DNA of 64,000 nt. Origin: Musa acuminata AAA Group (lineage: Eukaryota > Streptophyta > Magnoliopsida > Zingiberales > Musaceae). The position numbers and the translations under genes were made by a program. Where the stretch lies: assembly GCF_036884655.1 (NCBI RefSeq), contig NC_088347.1, forward strand, positions 17,834,501 through 17,898,500. The letters run 5' to 3'. The first letter of the stretch is position 1. Every line of letters begins with the position of its first letter. Under the pieces are notes generated by a model. That model was given only the letters and a program-made list of their open reading frames with translations. It had not been told where the DNA came from and searched no databases. Of this stretch, positions 1-12,405 are shown one piece after another.

Positions 1-925
1 TGTACAGGAAAGCTATCACATGCTGGGCCTTTTGAATTGTGATGTAGGAAGGAATACATGAAGGCGGTACATTTTTCTGGACATAATAAAGAACAGATAA
101 TGAATGATGCATTCTAATTTTGATAGTATTCATCCTGAATAAGAAAATAAATCATCGAAACATTTAAAGATACTTACTCATCATTGCAGTCTATAATTAT
201 AGCTCACTATAATTGCACGAAATTAGGTGATCTGAAGCTTGCATGAAGCATTGTTGCAACACAATGCAACCAATTAATATGGGACTTATCAAAATATTTA
301 TGCCTAATAACAGACAAATGCTAAATTATAGTTACCTAGCGGTCCAATGCTGAGTGCCCAAAGCACTGTAAGGAGGCTACAGGAGGTCAGTCAAAGGATG
401 CAACTAGCTGCAATGGAAATTAGGACACAAGGGAGATTTATGGATCAAGTGTTTTGTCATCGAATTAGATGTTAGGAGTTTCAGGATTTCCTAGCTGAGA
501 ATGTCAACACAGAAACCCAACGAGGCTTTCCACACATATTAATTAGCTAGTTGGGTTTATAGGTAAATCAAACGAGGCTCTTGCCATGTATGGCATCATA
601 TATGCCTCTTGCATGAGGGTGCCTTTGTTGGACGTACTAGTTAGTCATTGTCAACGTGATACTTTTAACATTGAAGAGAAGCTTGGTCTCCTTCAAGAAC
701 ATTGTATAATCAATATCAAAATTTTCAACATGTCGTGGTATTTGCAGCTAATTGTTTAGATAATTGATGTCCATGGCATGACATGTGTCAGTAATGCACT
801 GAGATAGTAGATGACAATCAGCACACACAGATCTAAACAAGCTTTGTGCCAAATCCACATGATCAGCAACCCTCGAGCATGGATTCACGCACTTAAGTTC
901 ATGATTAGCATCCTACAAAGATACC

Positions 926-928
<3 letters not shown>
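1..928. other. AT-rich flank, no confident gene
   Basis: I find no convincing coding region on either strand. On the minus strand a 30-base stretch at 336-365 is bounded by an AG acceptor and a GT donor. Its reading phase would follow the candidate exon at 4071-4147, giving the residues ALGTQHWTA. This could be a second exon of that unidentified gene or pure chance. The intervening intron would be 3.7 kb and would contain the solo LTR at 1969-3171. Confidence 0.3.

Positions 929-1013
<85 letters not shown>
929..1013. repeat. (AT)n microsatellite
   Basis: About 42 uninterrupted AT dinucleotides. Translations across it give meaningless alternating Ile-Tyr chains. Confidence 0.98.
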
Positions 1014-1014
<1 letters not shown>

Positions 1015-1968
1015 CCGGAGAAAACAATGCCCAGTCCATGTCCAACCATTTGTGCTATTCAATCTCTTTCTTTGTCAACCCTACATTCCTTCTCGTCATA
1101 TACTACTTGCTCTACTCTTGCTTATGTAGTCCTTCTCTTTATTTGTTGGCTCAAATATATTTAGAGGTGATCATGACTTGAATATTCCCAGCATGAAAGC
1201 TGCTCATTAGAGTTGACTAGGTCTCGAGACTCTTCCTTGGTCTCGAGATCTTTCAAACATGACCAGATATCTCTTCAACTATTATCACCCAAGATTTGTT
1301 GGTGCATAAAGGTATTCTGGTCAATTGTCATAAATTCTTGAATGGATCACGATGAATCATGGGCTTTTATCGCTGGCTAATCCTATCCAATGCCAATTCC
1401 AAGCATCATTGTCAATCTAGAAGCCTAATTTTATGATTCATGAAGGATGTTATTTATATTTTGTTAACGGACACACAAAAAATATTCAAGATAGCTCTCG
1501 AAAATAATAAAAAAAAGTCTATAAAGCTCAATTATTTGAGACCAGTAACATGGAATTTTTTCCCATTGTTCGAGTTAATATCAAATGCAAAACTATATTC
1601 AAACTAATATCAATCAGATATCTTCTTGTTACTTCTAATATAGAATTTTTTAACTCATGCTTCTCCCACTCCTCACGCTAGTAATTTAGATACACTCACT
1701 TCATGCAACTAGTGTTTTTTAAAAATCTCTTTTACATGTAAACCCTCTTTTGATCCTCGATTGCCACCACCCCTACTTGTCCCCGATGCAAACATTGTTT
1801 TTCTAGTAATTAATTATACACAACTATCTTAGTAGTTTATATCTTATCTAATTGTCACCACCTTTTGGAATATTCTTTCTAATTGCTTGATATATTCACA
1901 TTATTATTTTCTTATACTTAAGGGAAGGTGGTAGAGACATGATCGTTTTAACTATTCAGTGAAAATTG
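1014..1968. other. Non-coding AT-rich spacer
   Basis: No long reading frame, no repeat shared with the rest of the window and no RNA gene recognised. It ends at the 5-bp target duplication AATTG of the next element. Confidence 0.5.
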
Positions 1969-3171
1969 TGTTGAATCTCAGTGATAATGAACTAATCTAT
2001 TTATTAAGATAAGTGATATAGGACTAACTACGATAGTAAAAAAGATAAAACAATTAAAAAAGAATTAAAGTTGGGCCGGAGTCAATGATTAGGCATCGAG
2101 CCGGATGACTCAGGGGATAGATCGAAGGATCGAACGATGCAGTTCGCCGAAAGCTCGCTGGAAGTTCGCCGGAAGATCGTCGGAATTTCACTGAGAGTTC
2201 GGTTGAATAATTGACGTGCCAGACAACTTAGATTACTTGTATCGTAATTATTTTAGCCTTAACTATCGTAGTTAGGACTTTAATTTGAGTTAGTTATGAG
2301 AGAAATCATACTAACTCAATTAGGAGCCAACTGTGTCCTTAACATGGTTAAATTGGGCCGGTTGGATGACCCATTCAACCACTTGAAGCCACCTCAGGTG
2401 ATGGCACCACTCAGACTGGGCGATGGTACCGTCAACAGTTAATGCTGCCAAGCAGTGGTACCATGTCAGGCGGTGGTATCGTTAGAGCCCGATCTCCGAG
2501 GCTTTGTCAGGCGATCGTACCGCCCAGATTGGGCGGTGGTACCACCCAGTATCAATCTGCAGGCAATGGTACCGCCTAATAATGACGATGGTACCGCCAG
2601 TACCTTGGAAACCAAGGATGAGATACTTTTTAGCTCCAATTTTGAAGTTATTAGGGTCTATAAATACCTCACTCTTTCCTGCATGAAAATACACAAAAAG
2701 TGTGAACAAATGTCTTGAGATTTTAGTTGTAAAAGTGTTGAAAAAGTGATAAGTGTCCTTCTTCTTTAGCTTTGTGATCAATCTAATAGAGGTGTGAGGC
2801 TTGTAAAAGGTTATCTCCTCAACCTGTAAAAAGAAGAAAGTGTTGTAAGAGGATGGTTGGTCTTCGCCCATTGAAGGAAGATCGTTAGTGGACGTCGGTA
2901 GCCTCAATAGAGGAGGAATCGGGAGTAAATGTAAGTCACTACAACCGAACCACTATAAATTTGGTGTGTGCTCTCTTTTTGCTTTATTGTTATTCTCTGT
3001 TTTTAATTGCTTATTACGTTTACTTCAAGTGAAACACACTTTCGATATCAATTCCGATACGGGTTTTATTGAATCAAGCTTTTCAAAATCATTAAAGTTT
3101 TCTGAATCGATGAAACTTTTATCGTAAGCACTAATTCACCCCCCCCTCTTAGTGCCAACTTGATCCTAACA
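1969..3171 (+). mobile_element. Solo LTR, A family (copia, Sirevirus-like)
   Basis: Begins TGTTGAATCTCAG and ends in a C-run, then GATCCTAACA, the terminal signature of all A-family LTRs in the window. It is flanked by AATTG (1964-1968) and AATCG (3172-3176), a 5-bp target duplication with one mismatch. The middle (about 2400-2620) holds repeated GGTACC-centred palindromes such as GGCGGTGGTACC. No internal gag or pol is attached, so it is most likely a solo LTR left by LTR-LTR recombination. At 1203 bp it is slightly shorter than the 1289-bp LTR at 6649. Confidence 0.85.
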
Positions 3172-4070
3172 AATCGTTGTTTCTCAACGACGAAAAAATG
3201 TTCATGTAGCTAACCCGAAATAATTAGGAAACTATAATATGTAGTTTAGCGAGAAAGCAGAAAAAGAAAAATAATTTACCTGTAGGTGGAATAAAAAATA
3301 ATAAAAATAAAATTCATAAAGAAAGATTTCATCCACTTGTACTGATAATAATGACAGTCATCTGCTTACAAAAGTGATCATTCAAATAGGACGATCAAGG
3401 GAAACCAAAAATCATGTTGACATTTGTTCTTAATTTCTCTCGGTGTTAGGCAGTGGTGGTGGCCTGCAACCTGTTGTTAGCGATGTGGAAGGAGATGTTA
3501 TTGTGCTATAGAGAGGGAGCGGAGGGGGATTGTTGGAAGAGGTGTTTTAAAGCTGAGAGATGGATACAGACTTTGCAGTTAGTTCAGTTGGAAATGAAAT
3601 CAACTCCAGCTAAGCCCCTCTACTATCTGTATGGTCTTTAGAGGTGACAGGCATGTGGTGAAAAATGGACACCGATTTTTTAGTCACTTGAGGTGGAAGA
3701 GGAAACAACTACTGGTAAGCTCAAATAACCAATATGGTCTTTAATCTTTTTATCACGTAGCCATTCTTAAAAGAATACTAGAAACCACTCAAAACAAAAG
3801 GAACTTCATAGTAAATGCACTTCCAGATGAAAAAACCAAACATCCAAGGATAGGTTATCAAGTGATGCTAAGAACTCATCTGCTAATGTATGTATCCAAA
3901 TAAATAAATAACTTGCTGCATGAGATGTTCTCATATGCTCTAAGTCTATAACTGGGCTCTAATTAAGCATTTAATACTTATTTTCCAGTCAACATATAAT
4001 AGAATACAAAAAATAATGTCAACTAGTCATGGTGTTTAAGCAATTTTAAACAATATGACAGAGACCTTAC
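3172..4070. other. Non-coding spacer, possibly intronic
   Basis: AT-rich with a G-rich patch at about 3450-3720. No reading frame here resembles a protein I know. If the exon at 4071-4147 is real, this stretch is its downstream intron on the minus strand. Confidence 0.35.
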
Positions 4071-4147
4071 CTTTCATCTACGAATGCGATGCTTAGACCT
4101 GTGAGAAAGGCAACAACAACGGCAAGAGGCTTCGAAATAAACCCCAT
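4071..4147 (-). CDS. Candidate first coding exon of an unidentified gene
   Basis: Read on the minus strand, ATG at 4147-4145 opens a 77-base frame that stops at a good donor (AAG|GTAAGG; GT at 4070-4069). The 25-residue product starts MGFISKPLAVVV and continues AFLTGLSIAFVDE. It looks like one short hydrophobic segment ending in acidic residues, as in a signal peptide or signal anchor. The upstream minus-strand side (to about 4730) looks like a leader with its own donor-like sites near 4261 and 4595. I do not recognise the family and cannot confirm later exons within 1-4064. It could be chance, but a clean start, hydrophobic run and strong donor together are suggestive. Confidence 0.35.
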
Positions 4148-4915
4148 GGCTGCATTAGGAGTAAAAGAAGCAAAAAAGGGGTATTAGAAACATCGGAGCA
4201 AACAATAATAGCTGCACTATTATTAAGAATATAACCTAATCATGAGAAACGATTGAGTTCCCTTACCCGGAAGGAACATGATCAGAATGAAGTAATTGGT
4301 CCTTCGCTGCAAAAAGAATCGCCCGGAAGAGAGATATCAGTATGGCATCCTTCGAAATCAAGACAAGACAGATTCCAAACACTCGAGAATCCCACGAATC
4401 AGGTAACGTTGAGTCTACCCACCAAAAAGGGCACAAATAATAGTCATCGAGAAGGGGCTTATCCACCCTATTTGATGACTATTTGAGCACAAGAGCTTTC
4501 GCCGGACTCACAAGCGAACAACAATACCCTCACTAGAATTTTACAGCCGTAAGTACTAACAACAAAGTGAATTAGGTTCGGGATGGTGATCTTACTAGTA
4601 GAGGTTGCACTTGAATCGACTATTCCATTTGGAGTAGGATCGATCCGGGGAAGGTGAATCGGATGAAGAACTCTGAGTTGTGGAGGACATCGATCGGGTA
4701 CACAACGATCACGTTTCCCCAATCCATGGCGGTCTTCTCTAACCGTGCTCTACTGATCGAAACACTAGAAATCGAGCCGAGACCTGAAATCAATTAGCCG
4801 CCGGGGAGGAAATGCTCTCAAGGCGACAGCGAGATTGGACGAAACGGCTAAAAATAGAGATCATACTTTCTCTTATCGGAGAATAAAGAAAGGGAGGAAA
4901 AGCAATGTTTTCGTG

Positions 4916-4916
<1 letters not shown>
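4148..4916 (-). other. Possible leader region with a 35-codon upstream ORF
   Basis: On the minus strand an ATG at 4727-4725 sits in an excellent GCCGCCATGG-like context and opens a 35-codon frame (starts MDWGNVIVVYPIDV) that ends at a TAG at 4622-4620. A donor-like CTA|GTAAGAT follows at 4596/4595 and another, CCGG|GTAAGG, near 4261. This fits a spliced 5' leader with an upstream ORF for the candidate gene at 4147, but no TATA box or conserved protein supports it. Confidence 0.25.

Positions 4917-4972
<56 letters not shown>
4917..4972. repeat. (TA)n microsatellite
   Basis: About 28 uninterrupted TA units, the second such array within 4 kb. Confidence 0.98.
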
Positions 4973-4975
<3 letters not shown>

Positions 4976-5576
4976 CTTATAAAAGTGATAATCTTCCACT
5001 CCCAAGGAAGCCAATTAGGGTTACAGTTAGGGTTTGTTGAAGTGGTAGGAGAAGGTTGAGGTGGGTTAAGCATAAGGTCACAACAAGTAGTGTGGTGCCT
5101 CACTTTACCATATCTGAAGTAAATGTTAAGAATATTTTTAAAGGTAGAGATAGGAGGATCCAAATTTGATGCAAATACACTAAGGAATGATCGTTAAGAG
5201 ATCGATGACACAATTATGAGCAACTTCGCCCGAGTTTGAGCAAAAGTAATTTGATAGATTTTGAGAAAGGTTCTTATTTTTGTAGCAATATTTAAAACGA
5301 TGTTAGGTCTTAAAAATTGTAAGGAATGATTGAATTTGGGCCCAAATGGTGATAGACTTGGTTCTTACTAAGTGAGGTTGAAAACAAGGATTTCATACGA
5401 AAAGGACAATAAGGTCCTAAAAAAAATCAAAGGTTGTTAAGTAAAACGAAATTTATTTTTTTATAAGAACTAAATTAAAATTAGAAAAAAATTAAAAACT
5501 AATCACTACATCCGGACAACCGAAGGCAAGATTCCATATATTATGGATAATAGATTTTATGATTTTAAATAAAGAA
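4973..5576. other. Non-coding spacer before the nested retrotransposon block
   Basis: AT-rich, with no reading frame of interest and no RNA gene. It ends at the 5' edge of element B; the last five bases are AAGAA. Confidence 0.5.
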
Positions 5577-6648
5577 TACTAGTCATAGGCGTCCTACAAA
5601 TCAATCACGTGAATAATAATATATATATGATATGACATGCACTTATTTTACTTATTATTATTCTGGTATTTTATCACTGTATATTTTTTTCATACATAAG
5701 TATATTATAATATCCATGAATCTATGCAATGAGAATCAGATCATGACGAGATCATGATAATGTGATCGATTCACCTCTAAACATAGACATTAAATAATTC
5801 TGGTCATAGGTTACTCGAGAGAGACATCGAGATAATTGAACATACTTGTGTGTTGTATACCCGTTCATATGATAAATGTGGTTGGTCTTATAGCTGCTCA
5901 TATGGAGACACTAGGGCTATAATGTAGGTGCTCATTAGAGAATAAGTTTACTAATTAATCTGCTCACGGAATGTTGGATGATTGATGATACTTCATTGTC
6001 AAACAGCGATTCTATCGTCCGAATGGTATACTTGGTCCTTAGACTTGAGACACCAAGGATATCCTATATGAGTACACCATTTTTTGATTCCAAACTTATA
6101 TAGACTTGGAAGTTCCAGATCCAGTACATCTAGTCATTGAGAGTGGCAGCCAATCTTACGAGGGCTATTGAGTGTCAATAGAGGATCATCCGCTCTCGGT
6201 ATCATGAGAGAAATATCTCATGTATTCTTGCTCAAACAAATCCTTGGTCAAGGTCATTCGGATTAAGAGAGAAAGAGTTCTCCGGGAGAATCTGATTGGA
6301 GCGAGACTCGAGGAGAAACTGTATGGGTTTGACAGCACTATACTTGATTCGTAGTCTATAGGATATTAGATGGATGAGAGACTATAAGTATATGGTAATT
6401 GATAACAGATACGTCTAAAGGATTGGATTCCCCTATATCATTTGGGGATTATAGCGTAGTGGCCTAATACGTTTGTAGTCGATGAGTTGAGTGAATTATT
6501 ATAGAGATAATAATTCACTAAGCTAGAAGGAGTTTAGACAGGTATGATTCATGACCAATTCGATATTGGGCCTAGAGGGTTATACACATATGATAGATAG
6601 GTGCTGTGATGAGTAAAGGTTCAGATTTGAGATATCCGATCTCCCTAG

Positions 6649-7937
6649 TGTTGAATCTCGGATTTTGATGATGAAATCAATTGATAAAGCTATGATCTAA
6701 TGTGCGTTTGAATGATGCAGGACTAACCTCGATCAAGGAAATGAAATTCGATTAAAGTAGGAAGAATCAGACGTTGGGCCAGAGTAGAACATGTTAGAAG
6801 ATTGGACGTCGAGCTAGAGGACTGGTCGACATGCCGAAAGGACTTTGTGCCATGAGTTCGGTCATCGGGTCGAAGGACCGGACATTGTGCCAAGGAGATC
6901 GGAAGTTGCGGGAGTCAACATATTGATTGGGCAATACGTCAAAAAAAAGGACGATGTGTTAAAAGATCGGACGAAGCATCGAATTAACAAATAACATGCA
7001 AGACAGCATATGATTCATGCTTGTAATCATGTGTGTTTAGATCGAGTTAGTTTATGCCTAATTGAGTCAATTTTGGGGTGAAACAATACTAACTCAATTA
7101 GGGCTCATTGGGCCTAAGTTGGAGCTATTTTGGGCCAAGTGGAAGGCCCATACAATGACCCTTAGTTGGCCTAAATAGTAGCACTGCTTGAGGCTTGACC
7201 TCCCAAGCTATCTAGGCGGTGGTATCACCTAGACACAGTCTCTCAGACTGTGTCAGGCAGTGGTATCGCCCGATGTTAGACTAACAGACGGTGGTACTGT
7301 CAGTTATCAGTTTGGTAAATGATGGTACCGCCTAGCACAGGTGGTGGTACCACTAGTACCCCCAAATCCCGAGGATTTAAATTTTAACTCTACTTTTTGA
7401 AGTCATTTGGGTCTATAAATACCTTAGTTATTCCTGCTTGGAATAAACAAGAATTAGAGTAGAAAGAGGGAAAGAATCATTGAGAAAAAATATTGTGTAA
7501 ATCTCTCTAGTTAGTGAGTTTCTTCCTCTAGAGTTAGAAGTTTTTTAAGGGAGGAGTGAGGTCTAAAGGAGATGTGTAAAAGTTCTCTTCTAAGCCTATA
7601 AAAAGAAGAAAGAGTTGTAAGGGTAATTGATCTTCGTCCGTTCAAAGAAGATCGATAATAAAAGCCGATGGCCTCAAGTAAAGAGGAATCGGGGGTGGAC
7701 GTAGATATAGACAACCGAACCACTAAAAAATATAGTTTGTATTTATTTTATATTTTTTATTTACATTGCAAACTGTTTTACTTGCTCATTACATTCTTAC
7801 GAATGTTTTTAAGTTAATCATATTTCCGATATGGGCTTTATCGAATAAAAGTTTTGAATCGATGTAATTTTTACGAAAGCACTAATTCACCACTCCCCCT
7901 CTCCCCTCCTCCTCTTAGTGCTGAAACAGTCCTAACA
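6649..7937 (+). mobile_element. 5' LTR of element A
   Basis: 1289 bp, TGTTGAATCTCGG to CAGTCCTAACA. It carries GGTACC-type palindromic modules at about 7200-7360, then a likely promoter and leader region (TATAAATACC near 7415). The following GTTGGTAGCAC is at best a decayed primer-binding site (the usual copia site starts TGGTATCAGAG). Confidence 0.85.
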
Positions 7938-7969
7938 GTTGGTAGCACTAATTCACCATGTTTTTTTCT

Positions 7970-9374
7970 CGATTGGTTTAACATATAAGAAAATGACTTT
8001 TATCGGTAATCTAGAGGGTTGCTTTGATTTATGAAATATTATTGAACTTGGTTTTCAAACATCCTCTAAACCTATGAAAGAATGAAATGATTTTGAAAAA
8101 AAATCTTCATTAAATGCTAAATCTATGAATGTTTTATTTTGTACTTTGGATAAAAATGAGTTTAACCGTATTTCGATTTGTGAAACTGCACATGACATTT
8201 TGCATACTCTTGAAATTACACATGAAGGCATAAGTAGAGTTAAAGATTCTAAAATTAATCTTTTGATGTATGATTTTGAATTATTTTGAATGAAACCAAA
8301 CGAAATTATTAGAGACATGTACACCCATTTTACGGATGTCATCGATGGTTTGAAAGTACTTGATAAATATTTTTTAAATATTAAATTTATTAATAAAATT
8401 TTATGATCTTTATCTAAAAACTGAGATTCAAAAGTAATTGCTATTCAAAAAATAAAGGACTTGAATTGTTTTCCTCTTGAAGAACTTATAAGGTCATTAA
8501 TGACTTATGAAATTACGTACAAGACATATGATGAACTTGAGAATAATCTTCCAAAGAATATAAAGAATATGACACTTAGAACAAAAGAAGACTAATCGAG
8601 CGAAAGCTGAAGTGATGGCGATGACTTTAAACTCCTAACAATAAAGTTTAAAAGGTTCATAAAATAATAATTAAAGATTAAAAATAAACTAAAAAAGAAG
8701 AGACCGTTAAAGAAAAAAAAATATTCAAGGCGACATGAGATGAATCGAGTGCATCCGAAGACGAGGAGCAAATCGATGAAAACAAAGTGGCAAACTTCAC
8801 TTTGATGGCTCTTGATGATAAGATAAATGACTCACCCAAAATATCTTTACCTTACATTAAATGATTTATATAATGAATTTAAATTAGTTGGTAAAAATTA
8901 TAAATTACTAAAAAAGATCATGCTTCTCTTTCTAATAAATTTAAAAAATTAAAAAATAAACATGATAATTACATATTAACTCCTTATATTAAATGTGAAG
9001 AATTAGATTCATACAAAAAGAAAATTTTACCATTGCAACAAACATTAGAAAATTTTAAAATTGGTAGTAAATCTTTAAACATGATTCTTGTCAATAAGAG
9101 TCATATTCGTAGAAAAGAAGGAATTGGCTTTGTGAGTAACACTCAACAAAAGGCAACAACTTTTGTTAAATGACCCAAATTATATGTTTTCCTTGAAAAT
9201 AAATATAATTTTTGTGGTAGACATGAACATTTTGCTTATAAATATTTGTTTAAAAAGTATGGCTTGCATAAATTAGTTTAGGTTCCTAAATAAATCATAA
9301 AGGACTTAATGCCAAAAATCAAGATAGATAGATCTAACCATGAGAGACCCAAAGTTAAATGGATACCTAGAACC
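7970..9374 (+). pseudogene. Element A gag remnant
   Basis: Short stretches in changing frames match copia gag. Near 8485 comes FPLEELIRSLMTYEITYK-like sequence, followed by DELENNLPKN, then TLRTKED with a Ser-rich linker, then a FKLLTIKFKRFIK-like segment near 8625. A CGRHEHFAYKC-like remnant of the zinc knuckle lies near 9212. A KWIPRT-like motif at about 9357-9372 marks the junction to protease and is cut there by the LTR at 9375. Several stops and frameshifts break it. Gag would form the particle and package RNA; nothing functional can be made from this copy. Confidence 0.7.
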
Positions 9375-9950
9375 TATTAGGATCGAGTCGGCACTAAGAG
9401 ATATAGTGATTTAGTGCAGTGGATAAAAACGTCGATTTTGAATATCTTCGTTCGATGAAAACATATCATAAAAGAGTTTAACTTCAAAGCGTACATAAGC
9501 GTAGTGAATGTAAAAATTCAGTTTGCAATATAAGGAAATAGCACGAAGGAAATGCAAATCAGATTTTTATAATGGTTCGATCGTCATGACCTACATCCAC
9601 TCTTGATTCCTCTTCCATCGAGGCCACCGACATCCACAAGCGGTCTTCTTTCAATATGCGAAGACCAACCTCCTTCTTACAACTCTATTCTCCATTTGAC
9701 AGGCTCAAGAGAGAACCTTTACAAGTTTCACACCTCTCTTAGAATGGACTATAAACTCTAAGAGATGGAGAGGATCACTCAACACTTTTCAAGCTTTTTC
9801 AACTCTTTTTTGTCAAGGATTCTTTCCCCCTTTCTATCCAATTCTTGTTACTTCATGCAGAAATAGCTGGAGTATTTATAGACCCCAAATGACTTCAAAA
9901 TTAGAGCAAAAAAAAGTCTCATCCCAGGTTTCTCGAGTCCTAGTGGTACC

Positions 9951-12405
9951 TGTTAAGATCGAGAGCACTAAGAGGGGGGGGGGGGGTGAATTAGTGCAGC
10001 GGAAATCTTACAGCGATTATAAACCAAAAGCTGCGTTCGTTCAAAAACTATTATGATGCAAAAGCAAATTCTCAGTTTGTAACTAAGTGCAGTTTGCGTC
10101 TAAGCGCAGATTGCGTCTAAGCGCAGTTTTGCGTCTAAGCGCAGTTTACGTCTAAACTCAGATTTACGTCTAAACGTAGTTTTACGTCTAAACGCAGATT
10201 TACGTCTAAACGCAGATTTACGTCTAAACGCAGATTTACGTCTAAACGCAGTTTTACGTCTAAACGCAGATTTACGTCTAAACTCAGATTTATGTCTTAA
10301 ACTCAGATTTACGTCTAAACGCAGATTTACGTCTAAACGCAGTTTTACGTCTAGACGCAGATTTACGTCTAAACTTTGAAACTCGTTTGTATACTCGCAG
10401 AAGGCAGTATGCAGTTGAAATCAAGACGTAAACGTGAACTGAGAACTGATGATTGAGCGAGGAAAGCCGATTTACGTCTGAATGCAGTTTTACGTCTAAA
10501 TGTTAAAACTCGTTCGTAAAATTGTAGAGGATAGTTTGCAGTTATCAATAGGATCAAAATGTAAGTGTAAACTGCAAAGAAGCTCGTTCGTAAAAGCACG
10601 GAAGACAGTTCTGCAGAATCAAACGTAAACGTAAACTGTAATGTATGAAAATACGAATTTACGTCTGAATGCAGATTCGGAAGAACAGCACTTAGAACTT
10701 GTTCGTGAAAGCGCAGAGAGCAGTAGTAATGAAGGAGGTTTGCAGTAATGATAAAGTGCTCGAAAATAAACGCAAACCAGAGATTTAGAGTGGTTCGGTC
10801 AGCCTTGACCTACTCCACTTTTGGCTTCCTCCACCGACGAGGTTGCCGACGTCAACTAGGGGCCTTCCTTCAATAGGCGAAGGCCAAACTGCCCTTTTAC
10901 AATTTCTCTCCTTTTGACAGGCTCAGGAGACAACCTTTACAGACCTTTCTCTCCTCACTTTACAACTGAAAACTTGAAGAACAGAAGGAGGAGACTTAAA
11001 GGCTTTACAACACTTTTGAGCTCTTAGAATCACAGAAAAGATCAAGATTTCGGTGTTGGTCTGTATCTTTTCAGTGCTGAATGGGTGGGGTATTTATAGG
11101 CCCCAACCCAGTTCAAAATTCGAGCTCAAAACCATCAAATCCCGGAATTCCGGGATCAGGCGGTTGCACCTCTTGACTGGAGAGGTTGCACCGCCTGGCA
11201 GAGCTCGAAGACTGAGCTCAGGCGGATGCACCTCTCTGTCAGGGGTGGTTGCACCTTCCTGCCAGAGCTCGAAGACCGAGCTCAGGCGATGCATCACCTG
11301 TCCAAGGAGGTTGCATCACCCTGCCAGAGCTCGAAGACCGAGCTCGGTGGTTGCACCTCTCGGCAGAGCTCGGAACTTGAGCTCTGGCGGTGCTACCTCT
11401 TGACAGAGGAGGTTGCACCGCCCAGTCTCACTTGGAGACTGAGCCGTGGGCGGTTGCACCTCCTGGCTGGAGCGGTTGCACCGCCCAGTCTCGCTGGGAG
11501 ACTTAGCCTGGGCGGTTGCACCTCCCTGCCTGGGCGGTTGCACCTCCCACAGCTACTTGGGTTCGAATGGGTTGAACCATTCGACCCAACTTGAGTTCTT
11601 CAGGGGCCCAATTGTCCCAGGATTAAGCTAATGGGATCACCTCCCATTTCTAACTTAATCACCGTGCTAACTACGATTAAATCTAAGACAAATTCTGCAG
11701 CTCTGCTTCGGTACGTCAATCGCTTCTTCCGGCGAGTTTCCGGCGAACTTCCGTCGATCATCCGATGAACCCTCGGTGATGCTTCTGCGGACTTCCGGCA
11801 AACTCCTGGACTTTACGACGATCCACTTGGCGAGTTCCGACGAGCTTCGCTTGGCAAGCTTCTGGACTTCTCGGATCTATTCTCGCTGAACCTCCGACGA
11901 CCGTCCGAACTTCCGTCGAACTCTAGAACTCCCAACGTGATCATGATCTTGACTCCGGCGCAACACCTGCTGCTTGTCTAACTTTCATCGTAGTTAATCC
12001 TGCACAACAAAACAAAAACTTCGATCGAGACAATTAGTTCTAAGCAATTAACCAAGTTGTCCGGCATGTCATTGGTCCCTCGACGCTTCGTCCGATTCTT
12101 CGGCGCATCGTCTTTTCCTGTGGCCTATTGCCCAATCGGCCAATTGACTCCGCAACTCCGATATCCTTGGCACAATACCCGCTCTTCTTGGCCCGATGCC
12201 CGAGTCCACGACCCGAAGCCTTCTGTCGATACGTCGACCGATCCACCGGCCCGACGTCCAATCTTCTGACATGTTCCTCCGGCACAACATGATGTTCCTG
12301 CTTTAATTGTCTCATCCTGATCGAAGCATCCTGCGTCACTCAAAACGCAGATTAAATCATAAACATATATCAAGTAGTTTCATCATCAAAATACGAGATT
12401 CAACA
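9951..12405 (-). mobile_element. A-family LTR variant, 2455 bp, expanded by tandem repeats
   Basis: Ends TGTTAAGATCGAGAGC and GAGATTCAACA, with a perfect GTACC duplication at 9946-9950 and 12406-12410. The target is one of the GGTACC motifs of the host LTR. It shares its ends and order with 31924-33546 but is 830 bp longer, partly because of an 18-bp tandem array (10085-10378). A region at 12000-12340 is also shared with 15300-15580 and 17590-17840 but absent from the 31924 copy. The palindromic middle (11160-11560) uses a GGTTGCACC core instead of GGTACC. Confidence 0.85.
10085..10378. repeat. 18-bp tandem array inside an LTR
   Basis: About 16 head-to-tail units of an 18-bp motif of the form ACGTCTAAACGCAGATTT. 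The left units use GCGTCTAAGCGCAG and the central units are nearly identical. The related copy near 33165-33480 has only scattered single units, so the array expanded after the copies split. Confidence 0.95.

Noticed and set aside
811..1014. 67-codon frame with a long Ile-Tyr tail
   Set aside because: It is a translation of the (AT)n microsatellite.
2482..2907. 141-codon minus-strand frame
   Set aside because: Lies in the solo LTR at 1969-3171, with no homology to any coding part of the element.
10085..10378. Could the 18-bp repeats be a CRISPR array?
   Set aside because: Units are contiguous without unique spacers, and the DNA is plant nuclear.
11053..11631. Overlapping frames with repeated Cys-Thr-Ser motifs
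   Set aside because: Translations of the GGTTGCACC palindrome modules of an LTR.
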